A DNA stretch of 11,889 nucleotides from contig JAJYPA010000228.1 of NCBI GenBank assembly GCA_021795795.1, forward strand, positions 1-11,889. The letters are read 5' to 3'. Below the pieces are notes generated by a model that searched no databases, was not told the DNA's origin, and saw nothing but the letters and a program-made list of their open reading frames with translations. Both the position numbers and the translations under genes were made by a program. The stretch is from Pseudomonadota bacterium (lineage in GTDB: Bacteria > Pseudomonadota > Gammaproteobacteria > Halothiobacillales > Halothiobacillaceae). Shown one piece after another: positions 5,370-11,889 of the stretch; position 1 is the stretch's first letter; every line of letters starts with the position of its first letter.

Positions 5370-6557
5370 CTAGGGGGCGGGCGTGAGGCGGGCTGTCTCC
5401 GGGTCGTAGACGTAGTCGGTAATGCTGCCATCTTTGATGCGTTCCACAGCCTCGTCGATGGCGAACAAGGGCACCAGAAACCACTCCTCTGGCCGTACCG
5501 GGTGACCAAAGCGGTCGTGGATGGTGATGTTCAGGCGCGCCGGCGCGAAGAGCCGATGGAGCAGATTTTCCAGTCGAGTGCGGTTGATGCCCGCGAGCTT
5601 GTAGGTCGCGATCACTTCGACTTTAGCGAGGAGGTAGGTGGCCTCGTTCTCGGCGTTGGCGATACGGCTTTCGACCTTGCCTCCCGTCACCCCGATCTTA
5701 TGGATGAGCTCGCGGTGCTGCGCGACGTAGGGGTGATCGGATAGGGAGCGCAGGACGTAAATCGTGCCACTTTCCACATCGTCGGACTCGAGCTCGCCAC
5801 TAAACGAGAGTTGCCCGGTTTGGGGCGACGCCAGGCGTCTTGCGGCGGGGTCGTCGTAGAACGCCCGCTGCAGCGAGCGCAGCAGCAGATTGCTTTCCGT
5901 TCCATTGGAATAGATGACACGCAGGCGACGATCGACTTCCCCAGCAGTGGTTTTCAACGGATCTCCGATCTCAGCGACGTAAAGCGTGAGCCCGTCCAAA
6001 ACAAAAAAATCCCCGGCTTCAATGGCGCGGCGACCGGCCTCGATGGGTTGGGACTGCCGCATGCCGGTCTTGATCTCCGTTTGTACCCGCTCGAACAGGG
6101 GCCGAAGGGTTTCGAAGTCCTTGCACGGCTTGCGGTCTGCGATCTCCTCGGCGGCGCGCTTTTCGGCGCTGGCTCGGACATGGCGAAGTACCGTGATATC
6201 GTTGGCTTCGCCGGTATCCGCCAGTTCGGCGGCCAGATCGTCGATATCGGGTATTTCCTCCACCGACGCGGCAGCGGCTAGCCCCCCGGCAAGCAAGCCC
6301 TGATGATCCAGCGGCTCCAGCAGAGAGCGGCATTCCGGAAGCGCACGCAAGCGGTCTAGCCGCACGGCGTACAGGCGCTCGAAGATGTCCCGATCTTCCC
6401 CGTGCTGCGGGACCCGTCCGTGCGTTGCCACGAAGCGTTGGATGTCCTCAAAGCCCGCGATGATGCGCTCTTCTCTGGCCGAGCGTCCGTCTTTTTTTTC
6501 GGGCGGCGCGAACTCGGCCAACTCTACCGCGAGGTCGTCGAGATCGGCATTACTCAT
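5370..6557 (-). CDS. GIY-YIG nuclease family protein (T5orf172/MUG113-like C-terminal domain, 395 aa)
   Basis: The C-terminal domain is a GIY-YIG nuclease: GTIYVLRS (264-271) and HKIGVT (286-291) are the two namesake strands, ESRI (296-299) supplies the conserved arginine, and [10 protein letters not shown] (328-337) holds the catalytic glutamate (Glu330). The spacing and the sequence around these fit the T5orf172/MUG113 branch. Residues 38-75 contain GRVP and DIFERLYA, a motif also seen at the C-terminus of the helicase encoded just upstream. An almost identical segment occurs twice in the N-terminal half: [10 protein letters not shown] (5-14) and [10 protein letters not shown] (104-113). 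The start ATG 6557-6555 is preceded by GGAGG at good spacing and overlaps the helicase stop by 8 bases, so the genes are likely translated together. It is probably the DNA-cutting subunit of the cassette. The 48-codon upstream extension lies inside the helicase gene and is rejected. Confidence 0.9.
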   Translation of the reverse strand: MSNADLDDLAVELAEFAPPEKKDGRSAREERIIAGFEDIQRFVATHGRVPQHGEDRDIFERLYAVRLDRLRALPECRSLLEPLDHQGLLAGGLAAAASVEEIPDIDDLAAELADTGEANDITVLRHVRASAEKRAAEEIADRKPCKDFETLRPLFERVQTEIKTGMRQSQPIEAGRRAIEAGDFFVLDGLTLYVAEIGDPLKTTAGEVDRRLRVIYSNGTESNLLLRSLQRAFYDDPAARRLASPQTGQLSFSGELESDDVESGTIYVLRSLSDHPYVAQHRELIHKIGVTGGKVESRIANAENEATYLLAKVEVIATYKLAGINRTRLENLLHRLFAPARLNITIHDRFGHPVRPEEWFLVPLFAIDEAVERIKDGSITDYVYDPETARLTPAP

Positions 6558-8604
6558 AGCGTCCCTCCGCCTTGAAGCGCATAAAGGCGGTCGCACCCTC
6601 GGCCATGCGTCGCTCCCAGGGGTCTTGGGCACCGAGCGCGGGAATGCGTCCGCGTTCCTTCTTGAACTGAACGGCGCGGATGGCCAACTCCTTCGCCTCA
6701 TCCGGTGTCAGGCTCGTGCGTTTGGCCGTGATGGCCGCCGCGACCTGCTTCAAACTATCTTCGCTCATGGTTTTGGCGAGGATGGCGTAGGCTTCCCCAA
6801 ATGGGTTGATGCGGTCGATGAGGTCGATGTCCAGTTCGCGCACATCCATCGCAAAGCGGCGCACCCCGTGGATCAGGGCGGTGTTGGGCGCGCCGTCCTG
6901 CCCGCCTTCTGTGACGAGCCGCTTGGCCTGCTGCGTGAGGTTCAGCGCTGCGATGGCGTGCTGGCGCACGGCCTCCTGATCGTCGGCGTCGAGCTCGGGA
7001 TACTTTTCCTTGATGATCTTGCCCATGCGAACCTGGGTCAGCTCTTCGGGCACCAGCTCCTCATCGAACAGGCCACGCTCAATGCTGGGCTTGTCCTGCA
7101 CGAAGGCCGCGATGACTTCGTTCAGATCTTCCTGACAGATTCGCGCCGCCTCCGGGCTCTTGGGCTCGGCAAGGCCCTTGATCTCGATTTGGAACGCCCC
7201 CGTTTGTTCATTGACACCGACGTTGCAGCGATCCGGGTCGTAGCCATCCTTGCCGTAGTTAAAACCCGGGGTTGGGCCATTATCAGGGTTCTTGGACTTG
7301 AACTCGAAGCGTGGAGCCAAGACCTGCTCCATCAAAAGACTCGCTGCGATGGCCTTCAAGGTGTCGTTGACCGCCTCGGTGACAGCGGCCTCGGCAGCAT
7401 CCGGCTCGGCGATCAGATTGGTGAAACGGGCGCGGGTCTTGCCCGGCGCGTCGCGGGTGGCACGGCCAATGATCTGCACGATCTCGGTCAGGCTGGCGCG
7501 GTAGCCCACGGTCAGCGCATGTTCGCACCATATCCAATCGAACCCCTCTTTGGCCATGCCCAGCGCGATGATGATATCCACATAGTCGCGGTTGTTCTTC
7601 TGCGCCGGGTCTTTGAGCGCGGCGGATACCCGGTCGCGCTTGACAGTATCATCATCGACCAGATCGGCGATCCGTAACACACGGCCGTCAGGGCGCTTGA
7701 CGAGTTGGAAGCCCGTCTCGGGGTCGATGCCTTGCCATTCCCCCAACGCCTCGATGATGTGCTCCACCTCGCGCATTTTGTCCTTCGTGCTCTCGCGGGA
7801 ATTGACGTTGGGAATGTGCAGGATGGTTTTTTCAGTGGGGTCGAGGACATGGAGGATGTCCTCGACGTAGGGGCCGCTGTAGAAGAAGTAGCCGATGTCC
7901 AGTTGCTTCAGGTACTCGTAGCCGTTCAGTTGCTCGTAATAGGTGTAGGTGACGGACTCGAACTGGGCTTCGTCCGACGGGGCGAGCACGGCCTCGGCGT
8001 CGCCCCGAAAGTAAGAGCCGGTCATGGCGACGATGTGCGTCTTGCCTCGCGCGATGAACTGCCCCAGATGGGTGCCCAGCTTGTTGTCGGGGTTTGAGGA
8101 AACATGGTGGAACTCGTCAACCGCGATCAGGCGGTCGTCGAACGCCGCCACGCCGTAGGAATCGACCGCGAAGCGGAGGGTCGCATGGGTGCAGACCAGC
8201 ACCTGGTCGTCGCTCTCCAGGAACGCGCCGAGGGCCTTGACCTTGCCGCCGTTGTCATTGCCCGGCGCATTGCAGAGGTTCCATTTGGGTTCCACCCGCC
8301 AGTCGGCCCAAAAGCCATACTTCGACAGTGGCTCATCGTTGAAGCTGGCACCAATAGCTTTCTCCGGTACCACGATGATGGCCTGCTTCAAACCCTGGTT
8401 GTGCAACTTGTCGAGGGCGATGAACATCAGGGCGCGGCTCTTGCCCGACGCGGGCGGCGACTTGATGAGCAGGTATTGCTCGCCACGCTTCTCATAGGCG
8501 CGCTCCTGCATGGGCCGCATCCCGAGGGCATTGGCCTTAGTCGATGCGCCACTGCGGGAATAGGTGACGGAAACGGACGGTACGGATTGGATCTTGTCGT
8601 TCAT
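6550..8604 (-). CDS. SF2 DEAD/DEAH-type helicase (ResIII-like), restriction-system type (684 aa)
   Basis: All main SF2 signatures are visible: Walker A SPPASGKS (49-56, Lys55), Walker B LIAVDEFH (159-166, Asp163-Glu164), motif III-like MTGS (194-197), motif V-like GMAKEGFDW (349-357) and motif VI QIIGRATRD (377-385) with the arginine finger. The second half (about 400-684) is a mostly helical accessory region ending in GRIP-x5-DPWERRMA, resembling the N-terminus of the adjacent GIY-YIG protein. No nuclease domain is evident in it, unlike HsdR of type I restriction enzymes. The start ATG 8604-8602 overlaps the methyltransferase TGA as ATGA and has GGGAG upstream. It likely translocates along or remodels DNA using ATP for the neighbouring nuclease and methyltransferase. 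Length and motif set look complete. Confidence 0.92.
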   Translation of the reverse strand: MNDKIQSVPSVSVTYSRSGASTKANALGMRPMQERAYEKRGEQYLLIKSPPASGKSRALMFIALDKLHNQGLKQAIIVVPEKAIGASFNDEPLSKYGFWADWRVEPKWNLCNAPGNDNGGKVKALGAFLESDDQVLVCTHATLRFAVDSYGVAAFDDRLIAVDEFHHVSSNPDNKLGTHLGQFIARGKTHIVAMTGSYFRGDAEAVLAPSDEAQFESVTYTYYEQLNGYEYLKQLDIGYFFYSGPYVEDILHVLDPTEKTILHIPNVNSRESTKDKMREVEHIIEALGEWQGIDPETGFQLVKRPDGRVLRIADLVDDDTVKRDRVSAALKDPAQKNNRDYVDIIIALGMAKEGFDWIWCEHALTVGYRASLTEIVQIIGRATRDAPGKTRARFTNLIAEPDAAEAAVTEAVNDTLKAIAASLLMEQVLAPRFEFKSKNPDNGPTPGFNYGKDGYDPDRCNVGVNEQTGAFQIEIKGLAEPKSPEAARICQEDLNEVIAAFVQDKPSIERGLFDEELVPEELTQVRMGKIIKEKYPELDADDQEAVRQHAIAALNLTQQAKRLVTEGGQDGAPNTALIHGVRRFAMDVRELDIDLIDRINPFGEAYAILAKTMSEDSLKQVAAAITAKRTSLTPDEAKELAIRAVQFKKERGRIPALGAQDPWERRMAEGATAFMRFKAEGRYE

Positions 8605-11387
8605 GCCTTGGCTCCCGCGTTGCGCTTCTTGCCCTTCGTCGGTGCGGCCGAAACGGTCATCTTGGTGTAGAGATCGAAGAGCTTCTCTAGCCGCTCGGTG
8701 TCGTTCTTGAAGCGACGGCCGATGTAGATTCGCTCCAGCACTTCGTCATTGCGCTCATGCGCTGCGCGCAGGTCGGCGGGCATGGTCTCGGGGGGGTAGA
8801 GGTCGGCGATGGTGGCCGGGAAATGATGTTCCCGCGCCAAGAGGATGTCTTCGGCGCAGCGCGTGAGGTCGGCCTTGTTTTTCTCGGTCAATGTCGGCAC
8901 CGGGAAGGTATTCCAGCCGAGGGTGTTGGAGTAGCGGAAATCGGTTTTCAGCTTGCCGCAGACGGTGGCGATCCAGACCAGGTGCAGGCGTGAGGCGATG
9001 AGCGCCATGTTCCAGAGTGGGGCGTCGTAGAGGGCGAAGGCGGCATTGGAAACAACTGTCCCGGCAGGCTCGAAGCCACAGGGCAAGTATTCTCGAGATT
9101 CAGAGGAAACGCTAGGTACGATGATCGTCGAGCATTTGCCGAAGAACATGCGTTGGAATTGGTGCGGCTTATCAGCAATGTCCTTCGCTGTAGTTCCTCC
9201 AGTAATCCGAACATTGTGTACGGCGGCTATCCGCCGAGCAATTGGGTCGATGTCCTGAGCTTCACGTAGGTGTTGGTCTTCAATCCACAGACAATAGCGC
9301 ACTAGGCCACGGATGAACTCAGCAGAACCAAGAATGCGTCGAATGAATCGGTCTTGTTGTGTGCTAGTCAGTTGCAGCGCGTCGCGCTCACTCCGGGAGA
9401 GTAAGAGTTGTCCACCATCGATCGGAGTGTTCCCGAAGGTCATCTCACTCTGTGCGCTGACCGGCTGACTAGCCTTATCCACGATGACACTTTCGCCGAC
9501 TGCCAGATAGGCATTGATGTGAGCGCATTGGCGCTCAACGACTTGTCCCGAGTCGTTTAAAGAGAAAAGGCGCCTCGGACTGCGCGGCTGTGAAGAGATG
9601 CCAATGATCGCGACGGTCACGCCGGCGTTGTGAGTTGCAAGGTTGGCCCATCGAAAGGACGTGTGCGCAAACTCGATTTGACAACCGCTGGCTAATATCG
9701 CCGGCCACAACACTGGAACCTGCAAGCCTTGGCAGATTGAGTTGGTAGACACAAAGGCGGCGGCAGAGGTCGTCTTCACACAGTAGGCGGCTGCTTTGAT
9801 GAACCACCCCGCAACATAGTCCAACGACTTCCAGTTCTTAACTCGATTCTCAAAGAGAATCTGCAGGTCGGCCTTCTGCTCATCCCTTTGATCGCGCGAA
9901 CCAAGGTATGGCGGGTTGCCACAGATGTACGTTTCACCGCCTTCGTTCAGAAAGTCGATCTCGGCTTGGTCCAACGGTGTGGAGAACAGGTCATCGTCCT
10001 GCACCTTCACGCCGGTGCCGGTGGGAGGACAGATGCTTAGCCAGTCAAGCCGCAGCGCGTTGCCGCAGGTGATCCAGTTTTCATTCCGCAGAGGTAGAAA
10101 TTCGGCCAGGGCCAGCTTTGGCCCCCGGTACAACACATCGCACTGATACTCGGCAATGACCAGCGCCAGACGGGCAATCTCCGCCGGAAAGTCGCGGAGC
10201 TCAATGCCACGGAAGTTGGTGAGCGGAATCTCGGACCCGCGATCCGGTTCGCTACGCCGCCGGTTGATCTCGGCCTCAATGGCGCGCATATTCTTGTACG
10301 CAATCACCAGAAAATTGCCCGAGCCGCAGGCCGGGTCAAAGACCCGGATGCGCGCCATTCGCTTGCGAAGGTTCAGCAACATGCGCGGGTTGTCGCCCGC
10401 CTCGGCCAGCTTCGCCCGCAGGTCGTCGAGAAACAGCGGGTTCAGCACCTTGAGGATGTTGGGGACGCTGGTGTAGTGCATCCCGAGCTCGCCGCGCTCT
10501 TCGTCTTCGGCGATGGCCTGGATCATGGATCCAAAAATGTCGGGGTTGATCTTCGTCCAGTCCAAGCCGCCGACATGCAGCAGGTAGGACCGGGCGATCT
10601 TGCTGAACTTCGGCACCTCCATGCTGCCGGAGAACAGGCCACCGTTGACATAGGGGAAATCGGCGCTGGCGGCCCAGCGGGGAATGTTGGCCGCGGCCCT
10701 GTCCTTAAGCTGGGTGTTCATGGCCAGAAACAGCGTGCTGATCACTTCGTGCGTGTTGGATGCGTCCCGCGCGCTCATCTGTTCGACGGTCTCGGTGAAG
10801 CGGCCTTTGCCGCCAAAGATGCCGGTATCTTCGGCAAAGAAGCAGAAGATCAGCCGCGCCATGAAGTGGTTCATGTCGTGGCGGCGCTCTGTGGTAGCCC
10901 ATTCGGGGTTGTCTTTCAGCAGTTCGACATACAGACGGTTCAGGCGGCTGGTGGCGCGGATGTCGAAGGCGTTTTCGCTGATCTGGCGTACGGTGCTGAT
11001 GCCCGCCAGTGGTAGGAAAAAGCCGAAGTGGTCGGGAAAGTCCTGAAAGGTGCAGGCGATAGTCTCGCCGCTCACCAAGTCTTCGGCCTCGAAATCCGCG
11101 CCGTTCGTGGCGAGGATGAACTTCGCCTTGGCCTTGGCCGTGGCGGGGCTGGCCTTGAGGGCAGCCAGCGTCTGCGTCACCTGCCCGGTTTCGCAGGTCA
11201 GAATGTGGATGTTGCTGGTCTGGAGCACGCCACCGAGGTCAGATTTGTTCGTTGCACCACTACGCAGACGCTGGATCGTCGTCGCCTTGTTGCCAAAGGC
11301 TTCCAGGAAAGCATAGGAGAACTCTGCGGGATCGAAAGGTTGCTCCGCAAGGTCGGTGATGGCTTGTTCGATTTCTACGGCGTTCAT
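8601..11387 (-). CDS. MmeI-like class I SAM-dependent adenine DNA methyltransferase (928 aa)
   Basis: The protein has motif I FDPACGSGNFL (350-360, S-adenosylmethionine binding) and motif IV NPPY (491-494, catalytic), which indicate N6-adenine methylation. ELGMHYTS followed by NILKVLNPLFLDDL (about 300-322) is the motif X region typical of MmeI-type enzymes. Residues from about 497 to 870 form the probable target-recognition region, and 870-928 a helical tail ending in a Lys-rich stretch. The N-terminal 160 residues lack the D-x(n)-ExK nuclease motif of true type IIL enzymes; FILATNGADFEAEDL occupies that zone. It is therefore probably a modification subunit that also marks self DNA for the helicase and nucleases encoded downstream. 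ATG 11387-11385 begins MNAVEIEQAI, a typical family start. No good Shine-Dalgarno precedes it, and I could not identify a convincing promoter in the 83 bases upstream. It is the first gene of the cassette. Confidence 0.92.
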   Translation of the reverse strand: MNAVEIEQAITDLAEQPFDPAEFSYAFLEAFGNKATTIQRLRSGATNKSDLGGVLQTSNIHILTCETGQVTQTLAALKASPATAKAKAKFILATNGADFEAEDLVSGETIACTFQDFPDHFGFFLPLAGISTVRQISENAFDIRATSRLNRLYVELLKDNPEWATTERRHDMNHFMARLIFCFFAEDTGIFGGKGRFTETVEQMSARDASNTHEVISTLFLAMNTQLKDRAAANIPRWAASADFPYVNGGLFSGSMEVPKFSKIARSYLLHVGGLDWTKINPDIFGSMIQAIAEDEERGELGMHYTSVPNILKVLNPLFLDDLRAKLAEAGDNPRMLLNLRKRMARIRVFDPACGSGNFLVIAYKNMRAIEAEINRRRSEPDRGSEIPLTNFRGIELRDFPAEIARLALVIAEYQCDVLYRGPKLALAEFLPLRNENWITCGNALRLDWLSICPPTGTGVKVQDDDLFSTPLDQAEIDFLNEGGETYICGNPPYLGSRDQRDEQKADLQILFENRVKNWKSLDYVAGWFIKAAAYCVKTTSAAAFVSTNSICQGLQVPVLWPAILASGCQIEFAHTSFRWANLATHNAGVTVAIIGISSQPRSPRRLFSLNDSGQVVERQCAHINAYLAVGESVIVDKASQPVSAQSEMTFGNTPIDGGQLLLSRSERDALQLTSTQQDRFIRRILGSAEFIRGLVRYCLWIEDQHLREAQDIDPIARRIAAVHNVRITGGTTAKDIADKPHQFQRMFFGKCSTIIVPSVSSESREYLPCGFEPAGTVVSNAAFALYDAPLWNMALIASRLHLVWIATVCGKLKTDFRYSNTLGWNTFPVPTLTEKNKADLTRCAEDILLAREHHFPATIADLYPPETMPADLRAAHERNDEVLERIYIGRRFKNDTERLEKLFDLYTKMTVSAAPTKGKKRNAGAKA

Positions 11388-11470
11388 GGAGCGCCAGGAG
11401 AATTTTTTGCTAACGATTTTGCCGATGGATAATGGTTCAAACGGTCACCTAAAATTTTGTAGAAATCGAG
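11388..11470 (-). other. 83-base gap between higA and the methyltransferase gene
   Basis: This gap should hold the cassette's promoter if it has one of its own. On the minus strand a TTGAAC at 11440-11435 could be a -35 box, but no good -10 box lies at the correct distance. An AAAATTTT palindrome (11451-11458) is present. There is no terminator-like hairpin after higA, so co-transcription from the higBA promoter is equally possible. Confidence 0.35.
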
Positions 11471-11770
11471 TCACTGGCCTGCCAAATTCAGCTCAACCCT
11501 CTGGACCTTTTCCAGATCCACTCGCTGTCGCGCTTGCCACAAATCAAAGTTGTCCTGCATGATCATCCAGCTTTCCGCCGAACGGCCCAGAGCCTTAGAT
11601 AACCGCAGGGCCATCTCCGAGCTGATGCCGTTGCTGCCATTGAGGACGCGGGATAAGGTAGAGGCAGACACACCGAGCTTGGCAGCTAGCTGCCGTCCGG
11701 TGATCCCGTTCGGATCCAGGTATACCTCACGGATAAATTCGCCAGGGTGCGGCGGATTGTGCATTGCCAT
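11471..11770 (-). CDS. higA: HigA-family antitoxin (99 aa)
   Basis: The sequence begins [19 protein letters not shown], the standard HigA opening, followed by a Cro/CI-type helix-turn-helix at about residues 27-50 ([21 protein letters not shown]). The stretch [30 protein letters not shown] is also diagnostic. HigA binds and neutralises the HigB ribosome-dependent mRNA interferase and represses the pair's own promoter. The gene order toxin first, antitoxin second is as usual for higBA. ATG 11770-11768 overlaps the higB TGA by one base (TGATG), showing coupling; a second ATG two codons later is an alternative. Length is normal. The promoter and operator lie upstream of higB, outside the window. 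Its stop is 83 bases upstream of the methyltransferase start, so read-through into the defence cassette is possible. Confidence 0.95.
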   Translation of the reverse strand: MAMHNPPHPGEFIREVYLDPNGITGRQLAAKLGVSASTLSRVLNGSNGISSEMALRLSKALGRSAESWMIMQDNFDLWQARQRVDLEKVQRVELNLAGQ

Positions 11771-11889
11771 CAGTGATAATCCTCATAATCCAAGACATAG
11801 GCATGACCATCATGAAACGCAAAGGTCAATCGCCAATTGCCGTTGACCCAAATCGACCACCGACCCTTCTCGGTCCCTTTGAGAGGATG
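11770..11889 (-). CDS. higB: HigB toxin (RelE/ParE superfamily), C-terminal 39 residues, 5' end outside the window
   Basis: Reading the minus strand from the window end gives 39 codons and a TGA at 11772-11770. [20 protein letters not shown] is the hallmark of the HigB C-terminal half, and it continues with [19 protein letters not shown], the typical ending of the family. HigB cuts mRNA on the ribosome. A full HigB is about 92 residues, so a little over half lies beyond the window. The stop overlaps the higA start by one base. No damage is visible in the part seen. Confidence 0.93.
   Translation of the reverse strand, partial: HPLKGTEKGRWSIWVNGNWRLTFAFHDGHAYVLDYEDYH

Noticed and set aside
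6385..7677. Plus-strand open frame of 430 codons
   Set aside because: It is antisense to the helicase and GIY-YIG genes, whose motifs are clear, and arises from high GC content; no family features.
6550..8604. Type I restriction subunit HsdR
   Set aside because: The SF2 motor motifs fit, but no N-terminal nuclease domain is seen and no hsdS gene is present.
11435..11440. Sigma-70 promoter for the methyltransferase cassette based on TTGAAC
   Set aside because: No hexamer close to TATAAT lies 16-18 bases downstream; kept only as a remark.
1..11889. CRISPR array, tRNA or rRNA genes
   Set aside because: No regularly spaced direct repeats and no tRNA- or rRNA-like sequences were seen on either strand.

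Overview
The window reads as a mobile, defence-rich segment of a proteobacterial genome. Lineage is a weak inference: it rests on the general character of the proteins, the fairly high GC of the right half, and the IS66 and ISAzo13-type insertion sequences. I cannot name a genus. Nearly all genes that look intact lie on the minus strand; the two transposase remnants at the left end are on the plus strand. Base-composition statements were judged by eye.

Left end (1-1560): the 3' part of an IS66-family element ends at base 714 with a recognisable terminal repeat. It sits inside an ISAzo13-family transposase gene, which resumes in frame at about 715 and carries an extra stop codon at 969-971. 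The nested, decayed ISs mark the edge of an accessory region. A strong hairpin (1509-1541) separates them from the next genes.

Middle (1562-3666, minus strand, AT-richer than the right half): three genes are joined by two ATGA stop/start overlaps. They encode, in order of transcription, a pentapeptide-repeat protein with a two-helix channel-like membrane domain, a DNA polymerase beta-type nucleotidyltransferase with a helical C-terminal domain, and a 100-residue protein with a possible helix-turn-helix. A 104-residue protein of unknown function lies just upstream in the same direction. I do not recognise this operon as a named system. It is my main candidate for something undescribed. About 380 bases of non-coding DNA with several inverted repeats follow (3667-4044).

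Right (4045-11387, minus strand, GC-rich): a compact four-gene cassette. A 928-residue MmeI-like adenine DNA methyltransferase overlaps a 684-residue SF2 helicase (ATGA), which overlaps a 395-residue GIY-YIG (T5orf172/MUG113-like) nuclease by 8 bases. A 430-residue DUF2130 coiled-coil protein with a PD-(D/E)xK-like signature follows 32 bases later. The methyltransferase lacks an obvious nuclease motif. I infer a restriction-modification-like defence system in which modification, translocation and cleavage are split over separate polypeptides. The helicase C-terminus and the nuclease N-terminus share a short motif that may hold the complex together.

Right edge (11471-11889): the higBA toxin-antitoxin pair, with higB cut by the window end. 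It lies directly upstream of the methyltransferase and may help retain the cassette.
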